DNA of 35,358 bases from a virus: the IMG/VR virus record IMGVR_UViG_3300025323_000018, positions 1-35,358 of that record; one strand, 5' to 3'. Every line of letters starts with the position of its first letter. The first letter of the stretch is position 1. Made by a program: the position numbers and the translations under genes. Below, piece by piece: positions 23,790 through 31,859 of this stretch. Under the pieces are notes generated by a model. It was not told the DNA's origin and ran no database searches. It saw only the letters and a program-made list of their open reading frames with translations.

Positions 23790-25211
23790 ATGGCGCTCGT
23801 ACTGAAAATAAACGGAATAGACAGAAGCAACCACGTCAAGTGGGATACGCTTCAAAAAACGGAAATCCTCACCAAGGAGGTCGACCGCATGGAATTTCAA
23901 ATTTTGAAAACGCCCTCAAAGACCATTCCCGACATCAGCGACGAGGTGACGCTCGAGGAGGGAGCGGTCAAGATTTTCGGCGGGGTCGTCGTCGAGCGGA
24001 ACGAAGTGTCGAGGGGCGGGCTTTTGCTCGGATACCAAATCCGATGCAAGGACTACTCGCAGTTCCTCGACCGCAAAGTGGTGACGAAAAGCTACGCGAA
24101 TCAAACCGCGCGTGCAATCGTCCTCGACATTATCGCAACCTTTACGTCGGGATTTACCACGGCGAACGTGGCCGCAGCGACCCCTTCGGTCAAGAGCGTC
24201 AAATTCAACTACGAGCAGGTGACGCGTTGCCTCACGCAGCTTTCCGACCAGATCGCGTGGGACTGGTACGTCGACTACGACAAGGACATTCACTTCTTCG
24301 ACGAGGAAACGTCGCTCGCGCCGTTCAACCTCGACGACATCAGCGGAAACTTTGAATGGAACACGCTCGAAATAAATAAAAACCTTTTGCAATTGAAAAA
24401 CGCCGTGTACGTGCGCGGAGGCGAATACAAAAAAACGATCGCGGAAGCCGACGCCATCGATAAGTACGTCGCGGCCGCGGGACAAAAAACCTTCCCGCTC
24501 GCCTACAAATACGACAACGTCACGGTCAAAAAGAACGGAGTCGTGCAGACCGTCGGCACAGACCAGCAGACCGACCCGTCGAGCGTTCAAGTCCTTTACA
24601 ATTTCAACGAAAAATTCGCCACGTTCACCGCGGCGCTTGCGAGCGGAGACAGCGTGACGGTTTACGGCGACGCTTTTATTCCGATCATCGCGCTCGTGCG
24701 CGACCAGATTTCAATAGCAACCTATGGCGAATACCAAGCCGCGCTCGTCGATAAGTCCATAGAATCGGTGAGCGAGGCGCAGACGCGGGCAAAGGCGGAG
24801 CTTAAAAAATATTCGCAGACGGTATTCGAGGCGAAATTTAAAACAACGAAAACGGGGCTTCGGGTCGGACAGAAAATCACCCTGAATTCGTCGCTCCGAA
24901 GCATCAACAAGGAATTTAAAATCAACCGAATCGTTGGGAAGGCGCGCGGGAGCGGCGAGATGGAGTACGAGGTCTCGCTTATTGCTTCGGGGCAGATCAC
25001 CTTTACCGACATCATGGTGAACCTGCTCGGGCAGGACAAGAAAAACATCGTGATCGCGCTCAACGAAGTGCTCCAGCGCCTCGAGTCGTTTTTTGAAACC
25101 GCAGTGATAGCGGAAAGCAAGGCGGCGGACGCGATAAAAGACAGCCCGCCCTACAAATGGGGAATCGGATCGTCGAACGATTTTCGGTGGAATTTTGCAA
25201 CGTGGTCTTAA
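23790..25211 (+). CDS. Tail tip / baseplate hub-like protein
   Basis: A 473-residue protein following the tape measure. N-terminal part (LKINGIDRSNHVKWDTLQKTEI, VKIFGGVVVERNEVS) resembles the distal tail or gp27-like hub opening; the middle has ARAIVLDIIATFTSG and QIAWDWYVDYDKDIHFF, a frequent pattern of hub proteins; the C-terminal third has LRVGQKITLNSSL. The hub closes the tube and carries the fibres. The final residues (PPYKWGIGSSNDFRWNF) form an aromatic tail. No lysozyme or peptidase domain is seen. Confidence 0.75.
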   Translation: MALVLKINGIDRSNHVKWDTLQKTEILTKEVDRMEFQILKTPSKTIPDISDEVTLEEGAVKIFGGVVVERNEVSRGGLLLGYQIRCKDYSQFLDRKVVTKSYANQTARAIVLDIIATFTSGFTTANVAAATPSVKSVKFNYEQVTRCLTQLSDQIAWDWYVDYDKDIHFFDEETSLAPFNLDDISGNFEWNTLEINKNLLQLKNAVYVRGGEYKKTIAEADAIDKYVAAAGQKTFPLAYKYDNVTVKKNGVVQTVGTDQQTDPSSVQVLYNFNEKFATFTAALASGDSVTVYGDAFIPIIALVRDQISIATYGEYQAALVDKSIESVSEAQTRAKAELKKYSQTVFEAKFKTTKTGLRVGQKITLNSSLRSINKEFKINRIVGKARGSGEMEYEVSLIASGQITFTDIMVNLLGQDKKNIVIALNEVLQRLESFFETAVIAESKAADAIKDSPPYKWGIGSSNDFRWNFATWS

Positions 25212-25215
25212 AAAC

Positions 25216-25707
25216 ATGAAGCGGAAAAACCTACAAGAGAATAGCGGAATCACTGGGATCGTAACGATCCGCAAGTTTCGCGCGGGCACGAAGGAGCTCC
25301 TCGCCGAGCTGAAGTTCCGAAACCTCGTGGTGTCTGGCTCGGGCGGATACGGGCGAAACATCGTCGCCCGCCGCCTCGGATCGGACAACACCTATTCGCT
25401 CAACGTAACGCACGGCGAGATCGGGACGGGAACGAACGCGCCTGCAAACAGCGATACTGCACTGCAGACGCCGACCGTCCGCGTAGCGACGACGCTCGCA
25501 ACCATCACTAACAACATCGTGAACCTTCAGTTTTTCTTTTCTGACGCGACGCTTCCCAACGGAACGTACCGCGAATTCGGAACGTTTATTGACGGCACGG
25601 CGACGCTCGGATCAGGTCGATTGTTCAACCGAGCATTATTTTCAACCGCCTATGCGAAGGCAAGCGGCGAGGACACCACGGTCGAGGTGGAATTCTCCGT
25701 CAATTAA
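25216..25707 (+). CDS. Tail protein, paralogue of the 11040-11618 product
   Basis: A 163-residue protein. After a basic lead (KRKNLQENSGITGIVTIRKF), it has LAELKFRNLVVSGSGGYGRN, then GEIGTGTNAPANSDTALQTP and a beta run ending VEVEFSVN. The order and the GTGT-P-DTAL motif match the protein encoded at 11040. ATG 25216 is chosen; the TTG at 25195 lies inside the previous gene. It is probably a short tail tip or fibre-base protein, between hub and adhesin. Confidence 0.68.
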   Translation: MKRKNLQENSGITGIVTIRKFRAGTKELLAELKFRNLVVSGSGGYGRNIVARRLGSDNTYSLNVTHGEIGTGTNAPANSDTALQTPTVRVATTLATITNNIVNLQFFFSDATLPNGTYREFGTFIDGTATLGSGRLFNRALFSTAYAKASGEDTTVEVEFSVN

Positions 25708-25725
25708 AAGCAATTTTTCAAAACC

Positions 25726-27363
25726 ATGAGATCAACAGCAGTCAACATAGGAGACAACGCAGCGGCAGCGCAGTACAACGACCTGCGAAAAGACGCGTTC
25801 GCCTCCGCGCACCTGCTTCCGCACGAACAGGCAGCGCCCGACCTTACGCTCAAGGTCGAATCGGGCGTCTGCTTTATAGGAATCACGAAGGTCGTGTTCG
25901 CGGGCGGAAACAGCCCGAGCTTTACCGCGCCGACCACGAATCCGCGCATCGACCTCCTCACCATAGACAACGCGGGAGTTTTGGCGCGTGTGGCAGGAAC
26001 GGAAGCGGCAAGCCCGAGCATTCCGACATACCCGACGGACAAGGTGGTGCTTTGCGAGGTTTTCAACCGCGTGGGGCAGACCACGATCCGCGATACCGAC
26101 GTCGCGGGGCAGGGCTACATCCAGCGCGACACGCGACCGTTCCTCGGCGGAACTTTTATATCGGACAATACACAGGTGGCAGCTGGCGCGAACATCAGCC
26201 CGTCGAAATTGAACGCGGGAAACGTTGACGCAAACTGGCTTCCCGACGCAGACCTAACCCGCAACCTCGGAAGCACAACAAGGCAATGGAATGAAATACG
26301 AGGGGGCACGATTTACGCGGCTACCGCACTTTACATCGCTGGCATTCTCGTTGCTTCGTTTGCAAGCGCATTCTACGGAGACGGATCGGACGGGGACGTG
26401 ACGATCAGCGGAAGCACAACGCTTTCGCGGGACATGTTCTACAACAACCTCACCGTCAATTCGACGCTCAATCCGAGCGGATACCGAATTTTTGTAAAAA
26501 ACACGCTCACGATCAACAGCGGAGGAAAAATATTCCGCAACGGAAACAACGGAGGGGACGGTGGAAACGGAAGCGCCTGTTCGAGTTCGGGAAGCGGAGG
26601 GGGCGCAGGCGGAGCGTTAAGTGACGGATATTTGAAAGGCGCGCCAGCGGGAGGCGCTGGCGGGCAGGGCGGAGGTTCGGGCGGAGGCGCGGGAAGCGCG
26701 GGAAGCGGAGGAGGTTCAACCTCGTCGTCGCTCGGAGTAAGCGGAGTCAGCGGAGGCACTGGAGGTGGAAGCCAAAACGGAGCTGGCGGAGGAGGCGGCG
26801 CAAGCGCGCCGAACATTCCGTTCCGCGCGAATATCGGAATGTACTGGAACATCGCCCACATGCTCGACACAACGACAAGCTGGACGTTTACGCCTTACGG
26901 AGGCACTGGCGGATCGGGAGGGTCGTCGGGCGGAGGTGGCGGTTCGCAAACTGGATGCGGAACTGGCGGTACGGGAGGAGGCGGAGGCGGAGGAGCATCG
27001 GCTGGAGGCATTATCGCCGTCTACGCAAAAACGATCACCATCAATACGGGAGGCAAGATTGAAGCCATAGGAGGCGCTGGCGGGAACGGCGGAAACGGGA
27101 CGAATCCGTGCAATTGCTCGTGCAATGGTGCGAACGCAGGAAACGGAGGCGGATGCGGAGGAGGAGGATCGGGCGGGGTCGCGGTGCTGGTTTACTCAAC
27201 CCTGACAAACAGCGGAACGATAGACCTTGCTGGAGGAGCGCACGGAGCAAGCGTCGGATCGGGCGGGGGCTGTGGCGGATGCACGCAATCGTGCACCGCT
27301 GGATCGAGCGGCAACCACGCTGGCAACGGAAACACTGGCGCAAGTTATCAATTCCAAATTTAA
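25726..27363 (+). CDS. Tail fibre / glycine-rich adhesin
   Basis: A 545-residue protein. Residues 1-230 are a tail-fibre-type region (SFTAPTTNPRIDLLTIDNAG, PSKLNAGNVDANWLPDADLTR, LGSTTRQWNEI). From about residue 270 the protein is extraordinarily glycine-rich, with GGAGG, GGGGG and CNCSC-like blocks and scattered cysteines. It ends ASYQFQI. Gly-rich blocks recall the polyglycine-II layers of T-even-like gp38 adhesins. Likely receptor binder. Confidence 0.78.
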   Translation: MRSTAVNIGDNAAAAQYNDLRKDAFASAHLLPHEQAAPDLTLKVESGVCFIGITKVVFAGGNSPSFTAPTTNPRIDLLTIDNAGVLARVAGTEAASPSIPTYPTDKVVLCEVFNRVGQTTIRDTDVAGQGYIQRDTRPFLGGTFISDNTQVAAGANISPSKLNAGNVDANWLPDADLTRNLGSTTRQWNEIRGGTIYAATALYIAGILVASFASAFYGDGSDGDVTISGSTTLSRDMFYNNLTVNSTLNPSGYRIFVKNTLTINSGGKIFRNGNNGGDGGNGSACSSSGSGGGAGGALSDGYLKGAPAGGAGGQGGGSGGGAGSAGSGGGSTSSSLGVSGVSGGTGGGSQNGAGGGGGASAPNIPFRANIGMYWNIAHMLDTTTSWTFTPYGGTGGSGGSSGGGGGSQTGCGTGGTGGGGGGGASAGGIIAVYAKTITINTGGKIEAIGGAGGNGGNGTNPCNCSCNGANAGNGGGCGGGGSGGVAVLVYSTLTNSGTIDLAGGAHGASVGSGGGCGGCTQSCTAGSSGNHAGNGNTGASYQFQI

Positions 27364-27371
27364 ACAAAACC

Positions 27372-27740
27372 ATGTTTGAACTTAGATGCAAAACCTGCAA
27401 CAAGCTCATCGGAGAAACCTCGGTCGAAGGCGACGCGACGCATGAATGCGGAGAGTGCTACGAGGAACGGATGCTCGAGGAAAATCTGCGGGCTGGCTTC
27501 AACTTCACTGCGCGCGAGTTAAGCGCGGCAAAAATAAAGGCGGTGGCGGAAAAAGTAGCCGACAGCGATCCGCAGGTATTTATCGAAAAAGGATTCGACG
27601 GCGAAATCGGCACAATTGTTAAAAACCATCCAAAGGTTATGGCGCTTCGGGACGAAATCGAACGCATCGGTTTGGAACAGGCGGCCGAGCGGGAGCGTAC
27701 CCATGAAAAAGCTCCCGACGGAACGTACAAATTCATATGA
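27372..27740 (+). CDS. Zinc-ribbon protein, Com-like N-terminus
   Basis: A 122-residue protein. Two CxxC pairs (RCKTCNKL at residues 4-11 and HECGECYEE near 28-36) make a zinc ribbon like that of phage Mu Com. A helical C-terminus follows. ATG 27372 with AAAACCATG context is chosen over an upstream frame that overlaps the adhesin. Com regulates translation of a neighbouring gene in Mu; here the neighbours are adhesin and lysis genes, so the role is open. It overlaps the next gene by 4 bases. Confidence 0.7.
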   Translation: MFELRCKTCNKLIGETSVEGDATHECGECYEERMLEENLRAGFNFTARELSAAKIKAVAEKVADSDPQVFIEKGFDGEIGTIVKNHPKVMALRDEIERIGLEQAAERERTHEKAPDGTYKFI

Positions 27741-28006
27741 TCGAGGAACTTTTCCTAAAAACGCTTCCAAACCTCGGAGTCGGCATCGCTGCGGTCGCCG
27801 TGCTTTACCTTGTGTTCCGAACCGCAATCGAAGCCCTCAACAGGCGCGACGAGGCATTCCAAAAATTCGTAGAAGCAAACAATCACAAATCGATAGAGGT
27901 CATGACGGAATGCCGAGACGCGATCCGCGAAGCGGCGGAGAACATCAGGACAAGCACCGAAATTCAAAAACAGGCGGTCGAGCATTTGATTAAGGACAAA
28001 AACTGA
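27737..28006 (+). CDS. Single-pass membrane protein, lysis region
   Basis: An 89-residue protein with one membrane segment at residues 10-26 (LPNLGVGIAAVAVLYLVF), followed by a charged coiled-coil helix (EAAENIRTSTEIQKQAVEHLI). It precedes the amidase by one base. It could be a holin partner (XhlA-like arrangement, though reversed in order), a spanin component, or a tail-lysis link. The gene overlaps the zinc-ribbon gene as ATGA. Confidence 0.6.
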   Translation: MIEELFLKTLPNLGVGIAAVAVLYLVFRTAIEALNRRDEAFQKFVEANNHKSIEVMTECRDAIREAAENIRTSTEIQKQAVEHLIKDKN

Positions 28007-28007
28007 C

Positions 28008-28598
28008 ATGCCGAACCAAAACATAATTCAAAAGCCGTCGCCGAATTTTTGGCAGGGGCGGGACGGATACAAGCCCGAAGCTGTCGTCGTTCACATCATG
28101 GATGGAACGCTTGCGGGCACGGATTCGCACTTCGCTTCGCCAGCAACGGAAGTGAGCGCGCACTACGGAATAGGGCAAAGCGGAGAAACGCACCAGTACG
28201 TCAATGAGGAAAATTCCGCATGGCACGCGGGGAGAGTCAACAGCCCGACATGGAGCTTGCTCAAAGCGGGCGTCAACCCGAACCACTACACGATCGGAGT
28301 CGAGCACGAAGGGAATGCGGGAAGCGCATGGAGCGCAGCAATGAAGCTCGCGAGCGCAACGCTTATCGCCGACATTTGCAAGCGGTGGAGCATTCCGACA
28401 GACCGCGGACACATCATCGGGCACTACCAGATCGATGGCGTTCGGCGGCCGAACTGCCCCGCATACGACAAGCGAATCATAGACGAGATTGTAGCGCTCG
28501 CAAAACTGCAGGCGCAGCCAAAACTCCCTCCAGAGGTCGAGGATGGCATTAAAAAAATAGAGGAAGGGCTCGCATTGATAAAGCGAGCCGCACACTAA
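28008..28598 (+). CDS. Endolysin, N-acetylmuramoyl-L-alanine amidase (Amidase_2)
   Basis: A 196-residue enzyme that cuts the amide between muramic acid and the peptide of the cell wall. Zinc ligands expected for the T7-lysozyme/PGRP fold are visible: His 29 (VVVHIMDG), His 139 (IIGHYQID) and Cys 150 (RRPNCPAYD). The SAHYGIGQSGETHQYVNEENSAWHAG stretch is typical. Residues 165-196 form a short helical tail, not a known wall-binding repeat. No signal peptide, so release needs a holin. The hidden membrane protein starts one base after its stop. Confidence 0.9.
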   Translation: MPNQNIIQKPSPNFWQGRDGYKPEAVVVHIMDGTLAGTDSHFASPATEVSAHYGIGQSGETHQYVNEENSAWHAGRVNSPTWSLLKAGVNPNHYTIGVEHEGNAGSAWSAAMKLASATLIADICKRWSIPTDRGHIIGHYQIDGVRRPNCPAYDKRIIDEIVALAKLQAQPKLPPEVEDGIKKIEEGLALIKRAAH

Positions 28599-28599
28599 C

Positions 28600-28776
28600 A
28601 TGGAAATTTTGAAGTCAGCAAGCAAAACCGTATTCGTCCTGATGGCGATCGCAACCGTCGCCGCCCTTTTCGGTGGCAAGATTTCGGGCGAGCAGTTTTT
28701 AGTGCTCGCAGGAATGGCGTTCTCCTTTTACTTCAGCAACAAAGGAGACGCGAGCCAGCCGTACGCGGGCAAATAA
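28600..28776 (+). CDS. 58-residue putative holin
   Basis: ATG 28600 to TAA 28774-28776 encodes 58 residues with two membrane segments: TVFVLMAIATVAALFGG (about 10-26) and FLVLAGMAFSFYFS (about 33-46), joined by KISGEQ, and a polar tail. This hairpin layout fits a class II-type holin. It follows the amidase by one base. Similar two-helix proteins occur next to endolysins in many phages. Its stop codon lies in the 5' arm of a 12-bp inverted repeat. Confidence 0.75.
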   Translation: MEILKSASKTVFVLMAIATVAALFGGKISGEQFLVLAGMAFSFYFSNKGDASQPYAGK

Positions 28777-28859
28777 TTTTTCGCTTGCCTTCGGGCGTAA
28801 GGCGGAACGCTTCAGGTTTGAGTAAACAGAAGGTAGCACTGGCGGCCTTATTTGCCCGC
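28765..28859. repeat. 12-bp inverted repeat closing the late region
   Basis: GCGGGCAAATAA 28765-28776 (with the holin stop) is complementary to TTATTTGCCCGC 28848-28859. Between them is a smaller hairpin around GCCTTCGGGC (28790-28799). There is also a 7-bp repeat, GCGGAAC 28802-28808 with GTTCCGC 28869-28875. No U-tract follows. The region has no gene and may end the late transcript. Confidence 0.6.
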
Positions 28860-28861
28860 AA

Positions 28862-28889
28862 TTGACTTGTTCCGCAGTTTTTTTATAGT
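28862..28889 (+). promoter_or_regulatory. Promoter upstream of restriction island
   Basis: TTGACT 28862-28867, 16-base spacer, TATAGT 28884-28889. A second possible site is the extended -10 TGGTACAAT ending at 28935. Bases 28890-29048 hold no convincing gene. Confidence 0.65.
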
Positions 28890-29033
28890 GTTCCGTGAAG
28901 CGCGCGTTTCGCAACCGAACGAAGTATGGTACAATTCAAAAAGAAGCCCGCGTTTTCAAAGAATTAAAGGCGCAACAGGTTCGGCGAGTGTGCACAAATC
29001 CACAAAATAGGTGCTGCATTTTTTCGCTGGATT

Positions 29034-29048
29034 TGGTAAAATTTAAAT
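29034..29048 (+). promoter_or_regulatory. Extended -10 giving a near-leaderless methyltransferase mRNA
   Basis: TGGTAAAAT at 29034-29042 is seven bases before ATG 29049, so transcription would begin at or next to the start codon. The -35 region is weak. Compare the similarly placed promoters at 32295 and 34811. Confidence 0.45.
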
Positions 29049-30056
29049 ATGAAGAATCCGCCCAAAACAATCGATTTATTTGCAGGGATAGGCGGGATCA
29101 GAATAGGGTTTGAGCGGGCAGGATTTGAGACCCTTTTCGCAAACGATTTTGATCCCTACTGCAAAGCCACCTACGACCTTAACTTTAAGGACGTGCCCCT
29201 CACCGTTGCAGACATTGCGAAGGTGAAAAGCTCGGCTTTGCCTAACTTTGACCTCATCCTTGGCGGATTTCCGTGCCAGCCATTTTCAATAGCAGGATAC
29301 AGAAGGGGCTTCCTCGACACAGGGCGGGGCGATTTATTTTTTGAGATTGTCAGAATCCTCCGCGATAAAAAACCGACGGCGGTTTTCCTCGAGAACGTAA
29401 AGAATTTGAAGTCGCACGACAAGGGCAAGACATTTAAGATTATTTCGGACGCGCTCGACGACCTCGGCTACAACGTCAAAATGCAGGTGCTCAACAGCAT
29501 GCGCTACGGCAACGTCCCGCAGAACAGGGAGCGGATTTATATTGTCGGATTTAAAAATAAAAAGCACGCAGACGCATTCGAATTCCCGCCGCCGATTCCG
29601 CTCACAAAAACCGTCGCAGATTTTCTTGACGATGACGCCGATAAAAGGTATTACTACAACGAACATCCCCTCTATAAAGAATTGAATAAGATCATGAAAA
29701 CGAAGGGGACGGTTTACCAGTGGCGGAGAGCTTACGTCCGCGAAAACAAAAGCGGAGTTTGCCCGACGCTTACCGCGAACATGGGAATGGGCGGGCACAA
29801 CGTTCCGCTCATACGCAACGGCAAAGGAGTCAGAAAACTTACGCCGAGGGAGTGCGCGCGGCTTCAAGGATTCCCCGAGAGCTACAAGCTTCCGAATCTT
29901 CCCGACACAAAGCTGTACAAGCAATTCGGCAATTCGGTGACGGTGAGCGTGATCGAAAGGATTGCGCACCAAATCAGAAAAGCCCTCGCTTCAAACGACA
30001 ATGTTTATAGAAACCCAATCAAAAGAACAGGTAGGGCATTACGAGCGGCTGCTTAA
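29049..30056 (+). CDS. C5-cytosine DNA methyltransferase
   Basis: A 335-residue enzyme with all key motifs: AdoMet motif LFAGIGGIRIGFERAG (residues 10-25), catalytic Cys 76 in GFPCQPFS, ENV near 105, QNRERIYIVG, and the late motifs LTPRECARLQGFP and QFGNSVTVSVIERIA. It transfers a methyl group to C5 of cytosine. The target is unknown; the region between about 200 and 250 is the recognition domain. It overlaps the endonuclease gene by 56 bases. With Vsr at the end of the cassette, the methylated base should be at risk of T:G mismatch. Confidence 0.93.
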   Translation: MKNPPKTIDLFAGIGGIRIGFERAGFETLFANDFDPYCKATYDLNFKDVPLTVADIAKVKSSALPNFDLILGGFPCQPFSIAGYRRGFLDTGRGDLFFEIVRILRDKKPTAVFLENVKNLKSHDKGKTFKIISDALDDLGYNVKMQVLNSMRYGNVPQNRERIYIVGFKNKKHADAFEFPPPIPLTKTVADFLDDDADKRYYYNEHPLYKELNKIMKTKGTVYQWRRAYVRENKSGVCPTLTANMGMGGHNVPLIRNGKGVRKLTPRECARLQGFPESYKLPNLPDTKLYKQFGNSVTVSVIERIAHQIRKALASNDNVYRNPIKRTGRALRAAA

Positions 30057-31173
30057 GGCGGTCGGCTCGCTGTCTAAACTTTTTTCGGAAGCACCCGAGC
30101 CGTACCTCGCATACCGAGCTGCGGAAAATTTATTTTGCAAAGCATTCAAAGCCGAAAACCTTTCGCGCTCCGATGCGTCGGCAGACGCCTCAAAAGAAAA
30201 AACGGGATTCGGCATAAAAACATTCCTCTATAAGAACGGCAAGTCGTTTGAAAAAATAGCCGAATTCAACAGCGATCATGCGCTTTTCAGAACCCTGCCG
30301 TTAGACGAGAAAATAAAAAAAATAGCAGAGCTTAGAAACGAGCGCCTCGAAACCACGCGGCGCATTTTCGGGCTTGATCGGATTATTTACCACTGCATTA
30401 CAAGGCAGGTGGGAAAAATTCTCGTATACGAGACCCCGATGCCGCTTATAAAAATCGATGCGATCAAAGAACTTAAAGCCAACGGCAACACGATCCAATT
30501 TTCCGATCCCTTTGCCGAATATTCATTCAGCGTCCCCAAAAGCACGCTTTACAAGAGATTCGTGACCGAAAATGTCCTCCTTGAAGTGCCCGTGAGAATC
30601 CTGCAAGACCCGTTCGACCAGATTGAAAAGCTCATAGCGGAGACGGGGCTCATTTTTGCGCCGATCAAAGAAGCCCAGCCCCACGTATTCCTTCCGCTTT
30701 ATTCAATGCGCGGAGGGTCAAAGCATGTTCCCGAGAAAAGCGGGCTCAATCAGTGGAACGCCGCAGGACGCCCGCGCGATCCGAATGAAATTTATATTCC
30801 GATACCCGCGTGGATTCACCAAAGCTTCCCTAAATTCTTTCCGCCGCGCGACGAGCCGTTCGAACTTGTCCTGCCCGACCGAAAAGTTTTGAGCGCAAAA
30901 GTATGCCAAGACAACAGCAAGGCGCTCATGAGTAATCCTAACTCGGCTCTCGGGCAGTGGCTTTTGCGGGACGTTTTGAATTTAAAAGAGCGCGAGCTCC
31001 TCACGTACGACAAGCTTCAAGCGATCGGGCTGGATACCGTCGTCGTGTACAAGGTGGACAGCCACACATACGACATTGACTTTACGCGCATCGGCTCATA
31101 CGAAAGCTTCCTCGCGGAAAACAATAAAAAAGCGGAGGAGGTTGCTGCCGAGGAGGACGATGACGACGAGTAA
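30001..31173 (+). CDS. Restriction endonuclease with B3-like DNA-binding domain
   Basis: A 390-residue protein. The C-terminal part (about 255-365: IYIPIPAWIHQSFPKFFPPR, PFELVLPDRKVLSAKVCQDN, SALGQWLLRDVLNL) matches the B3-like recognition domain of R.NgoAVII and BfiI. The N-terminal 250 residues lack the HxK motif of phospholipase D-type nucleases found in those enzymes. Instead there is DASADASKEKTGFGIKTF, which may be a PD-(D/E)XK-like core. Start ATG 30001 overlaps the methyltransferase. An acidic tail (EEDDDDE) ends it. Confidence 0.75.
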   Translation: MFIETQSKEQVGHYERLLKAVGSLSKLFSEAPEPYLAYRAAENLFCKAFKAENLSRSDASADASKEKTGFGIKTFLYKNGKSFEKIAEFNSDHALFRTLPLDEKIKKIAELRNERLETTRRIFGLDRIIYHCITRQVGKILVYETPMPLIKIDAIKELKANGNTIQFSDPFAEYSFSVPKSTLYKRFVTENVLLEVPVRILQDPFDQIEKLIAETGLIFAPIKEAQPHVFLPLYSMRGGSKHVPEKSGLNQWNAAGRPRDPNEIYIPIPAWIHQSFPKFFPPRDEPFELVLPDRKVLSAKVCQDNSKALMSNPNSALGQWLLRDVLNLKERELLTYDKLQAIGLDTVVVYKVDSHTYDIDFTRIGSYESFLAENNKKAEEVAAEEDDDDE

Positions 31174-31178
31174 AATTT

Positions 31179-31382
31179 ATGGCAAAGTATTCCGACGATC
31201 CCAAAAACAGGGATTTGAGCATCGTGAAAGCATGCGACGGTTGCAAAGAGGAGTACCATCCTCGGCGAAACAGCTATCAAGTCGTGAGCAGGTTCTGCTC
31301 CGCCGAGTGCGCGCGGAAAGGACTGCGCGGCACGATGCAGCAATCGTGGGGAAAAAAGAAAAGCCCCGACTTCAATGGCTGA
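31179..31382 (+). CDS. Small zinc-finger protein in restriction island
   Basis: A 67-residue protein: ACDGCKEEYHPRRN, then RFCSAECARKG, giving CxxC and CxxxC that could bind one zinc (or use the His). A basic C-terminus (SWGKKKSPDFNG) overlaps the Vsr start by 8 bases. It lies five bases after the endonuclease. It could be a controller or an accessory of the R-M system, though no helix-turn-helix is seen. Not recognised as a named family. Confidence 0.6.
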   Translation: MAKYSDDPKNRDLSIVKACDGCKEEYHPRRNSYQVVSRFCSAECARKGLRGTMQQSWGKKKSPDFNG

Positions 31383-31797
31383 TGTTTTTTCAAAAAAGAA
31401 ACGGAGCGAGATCATGTCCCGCATCCGTTCAAAAAATACGCGCCTCGAAAATGATTTTTGCAGAGCGCTAAGCGCCCGCCTTTACAAAAAGGGGCGGAGA
31501 TACCGCAAGCACTACGCGAAACTGGCTGGGAAGCCAGACATTGTTTTTATTAAGCAGAGGGTGGCGGTGTTTTTGGATGGTGATTTTTGGCACGGGCGCG
31601 ATTTTGAAAAGCAGAAAAGCAGGTTGCCAAAAAAATACTGGCTTGCAAAAATCAAGAGAAATATTGAGCGCGACAAGCAAGTCGGCAAAGAACTTAAAAA
31701 GTCGGGTTGGCGAGTTTTGAGATTTTGGGAGCATGATATAAAAAAAAATTCAGCAAAAATTATTGCACGAATTGGCGAAATCCTCCAAAAAAGGTAA
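31375..31797 (+). CDS. vsr: Very-short-patch mismatch endonuclease
   Basis: A 140-residue enzyme that nicks 5' of the T in T:G mismatches made when 5-methylcytosine deaminates. Signature GKPDIVF (catalytic Asp 55), VAVFLDGDFWHGRDF (His 73), PKKYWLAKIKRNIERD and GWRVLRFWEHDI are all present. Pairing with the C5 methyltransferase three genes upstream is the usual arrangement. Two of the metal-binding cysteines known from the E. coli enzyme (WHGCxxHxC) are not visible, so the zinc site is reduced. Confidence 0.9.
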   Translation: MADVFSKKKRSEIMSRIRSKNTRLENDFCRALSARLYKKGRRYRKHYAKLAGKPDIVFIKQRVAVFLDGDFWHGRDFEKQKSRLPKKYWLAKIKRNIERDKQVGKELKKSGWRVLRFWEHDIKKNSAKIIARIGEILQKR

Positions 31798-31808
31798 AAT
31801 AGGCAAAA

Positions 31809-31832
31809 GGGCTACAGTGTTACCTATAGCCC
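31809..31832 (-). terminator. Terminator for the GIY-YIG gene
   Basis: GGGCTA 31809-31814 pairs with TAGCCC 31827-31832. Read on the - strand it is followed by TTTTGCC, so it ends the leftward transcript. It also lies 12 bases after the vsr stop and may block convergent reading. Confidence 0.6.
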
Positions 31833-31859
31833 CTCCCTTCGCCAAAGACCTTTTAGCGA

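Noticed and set aside
28895-29113. GTG-initiated frame of 72 codons between the late region and methyltransferase
   Set aside because: Runs 65 bases into the methyltransferase gene, has no recognisable features, and the region carries promoter elements.
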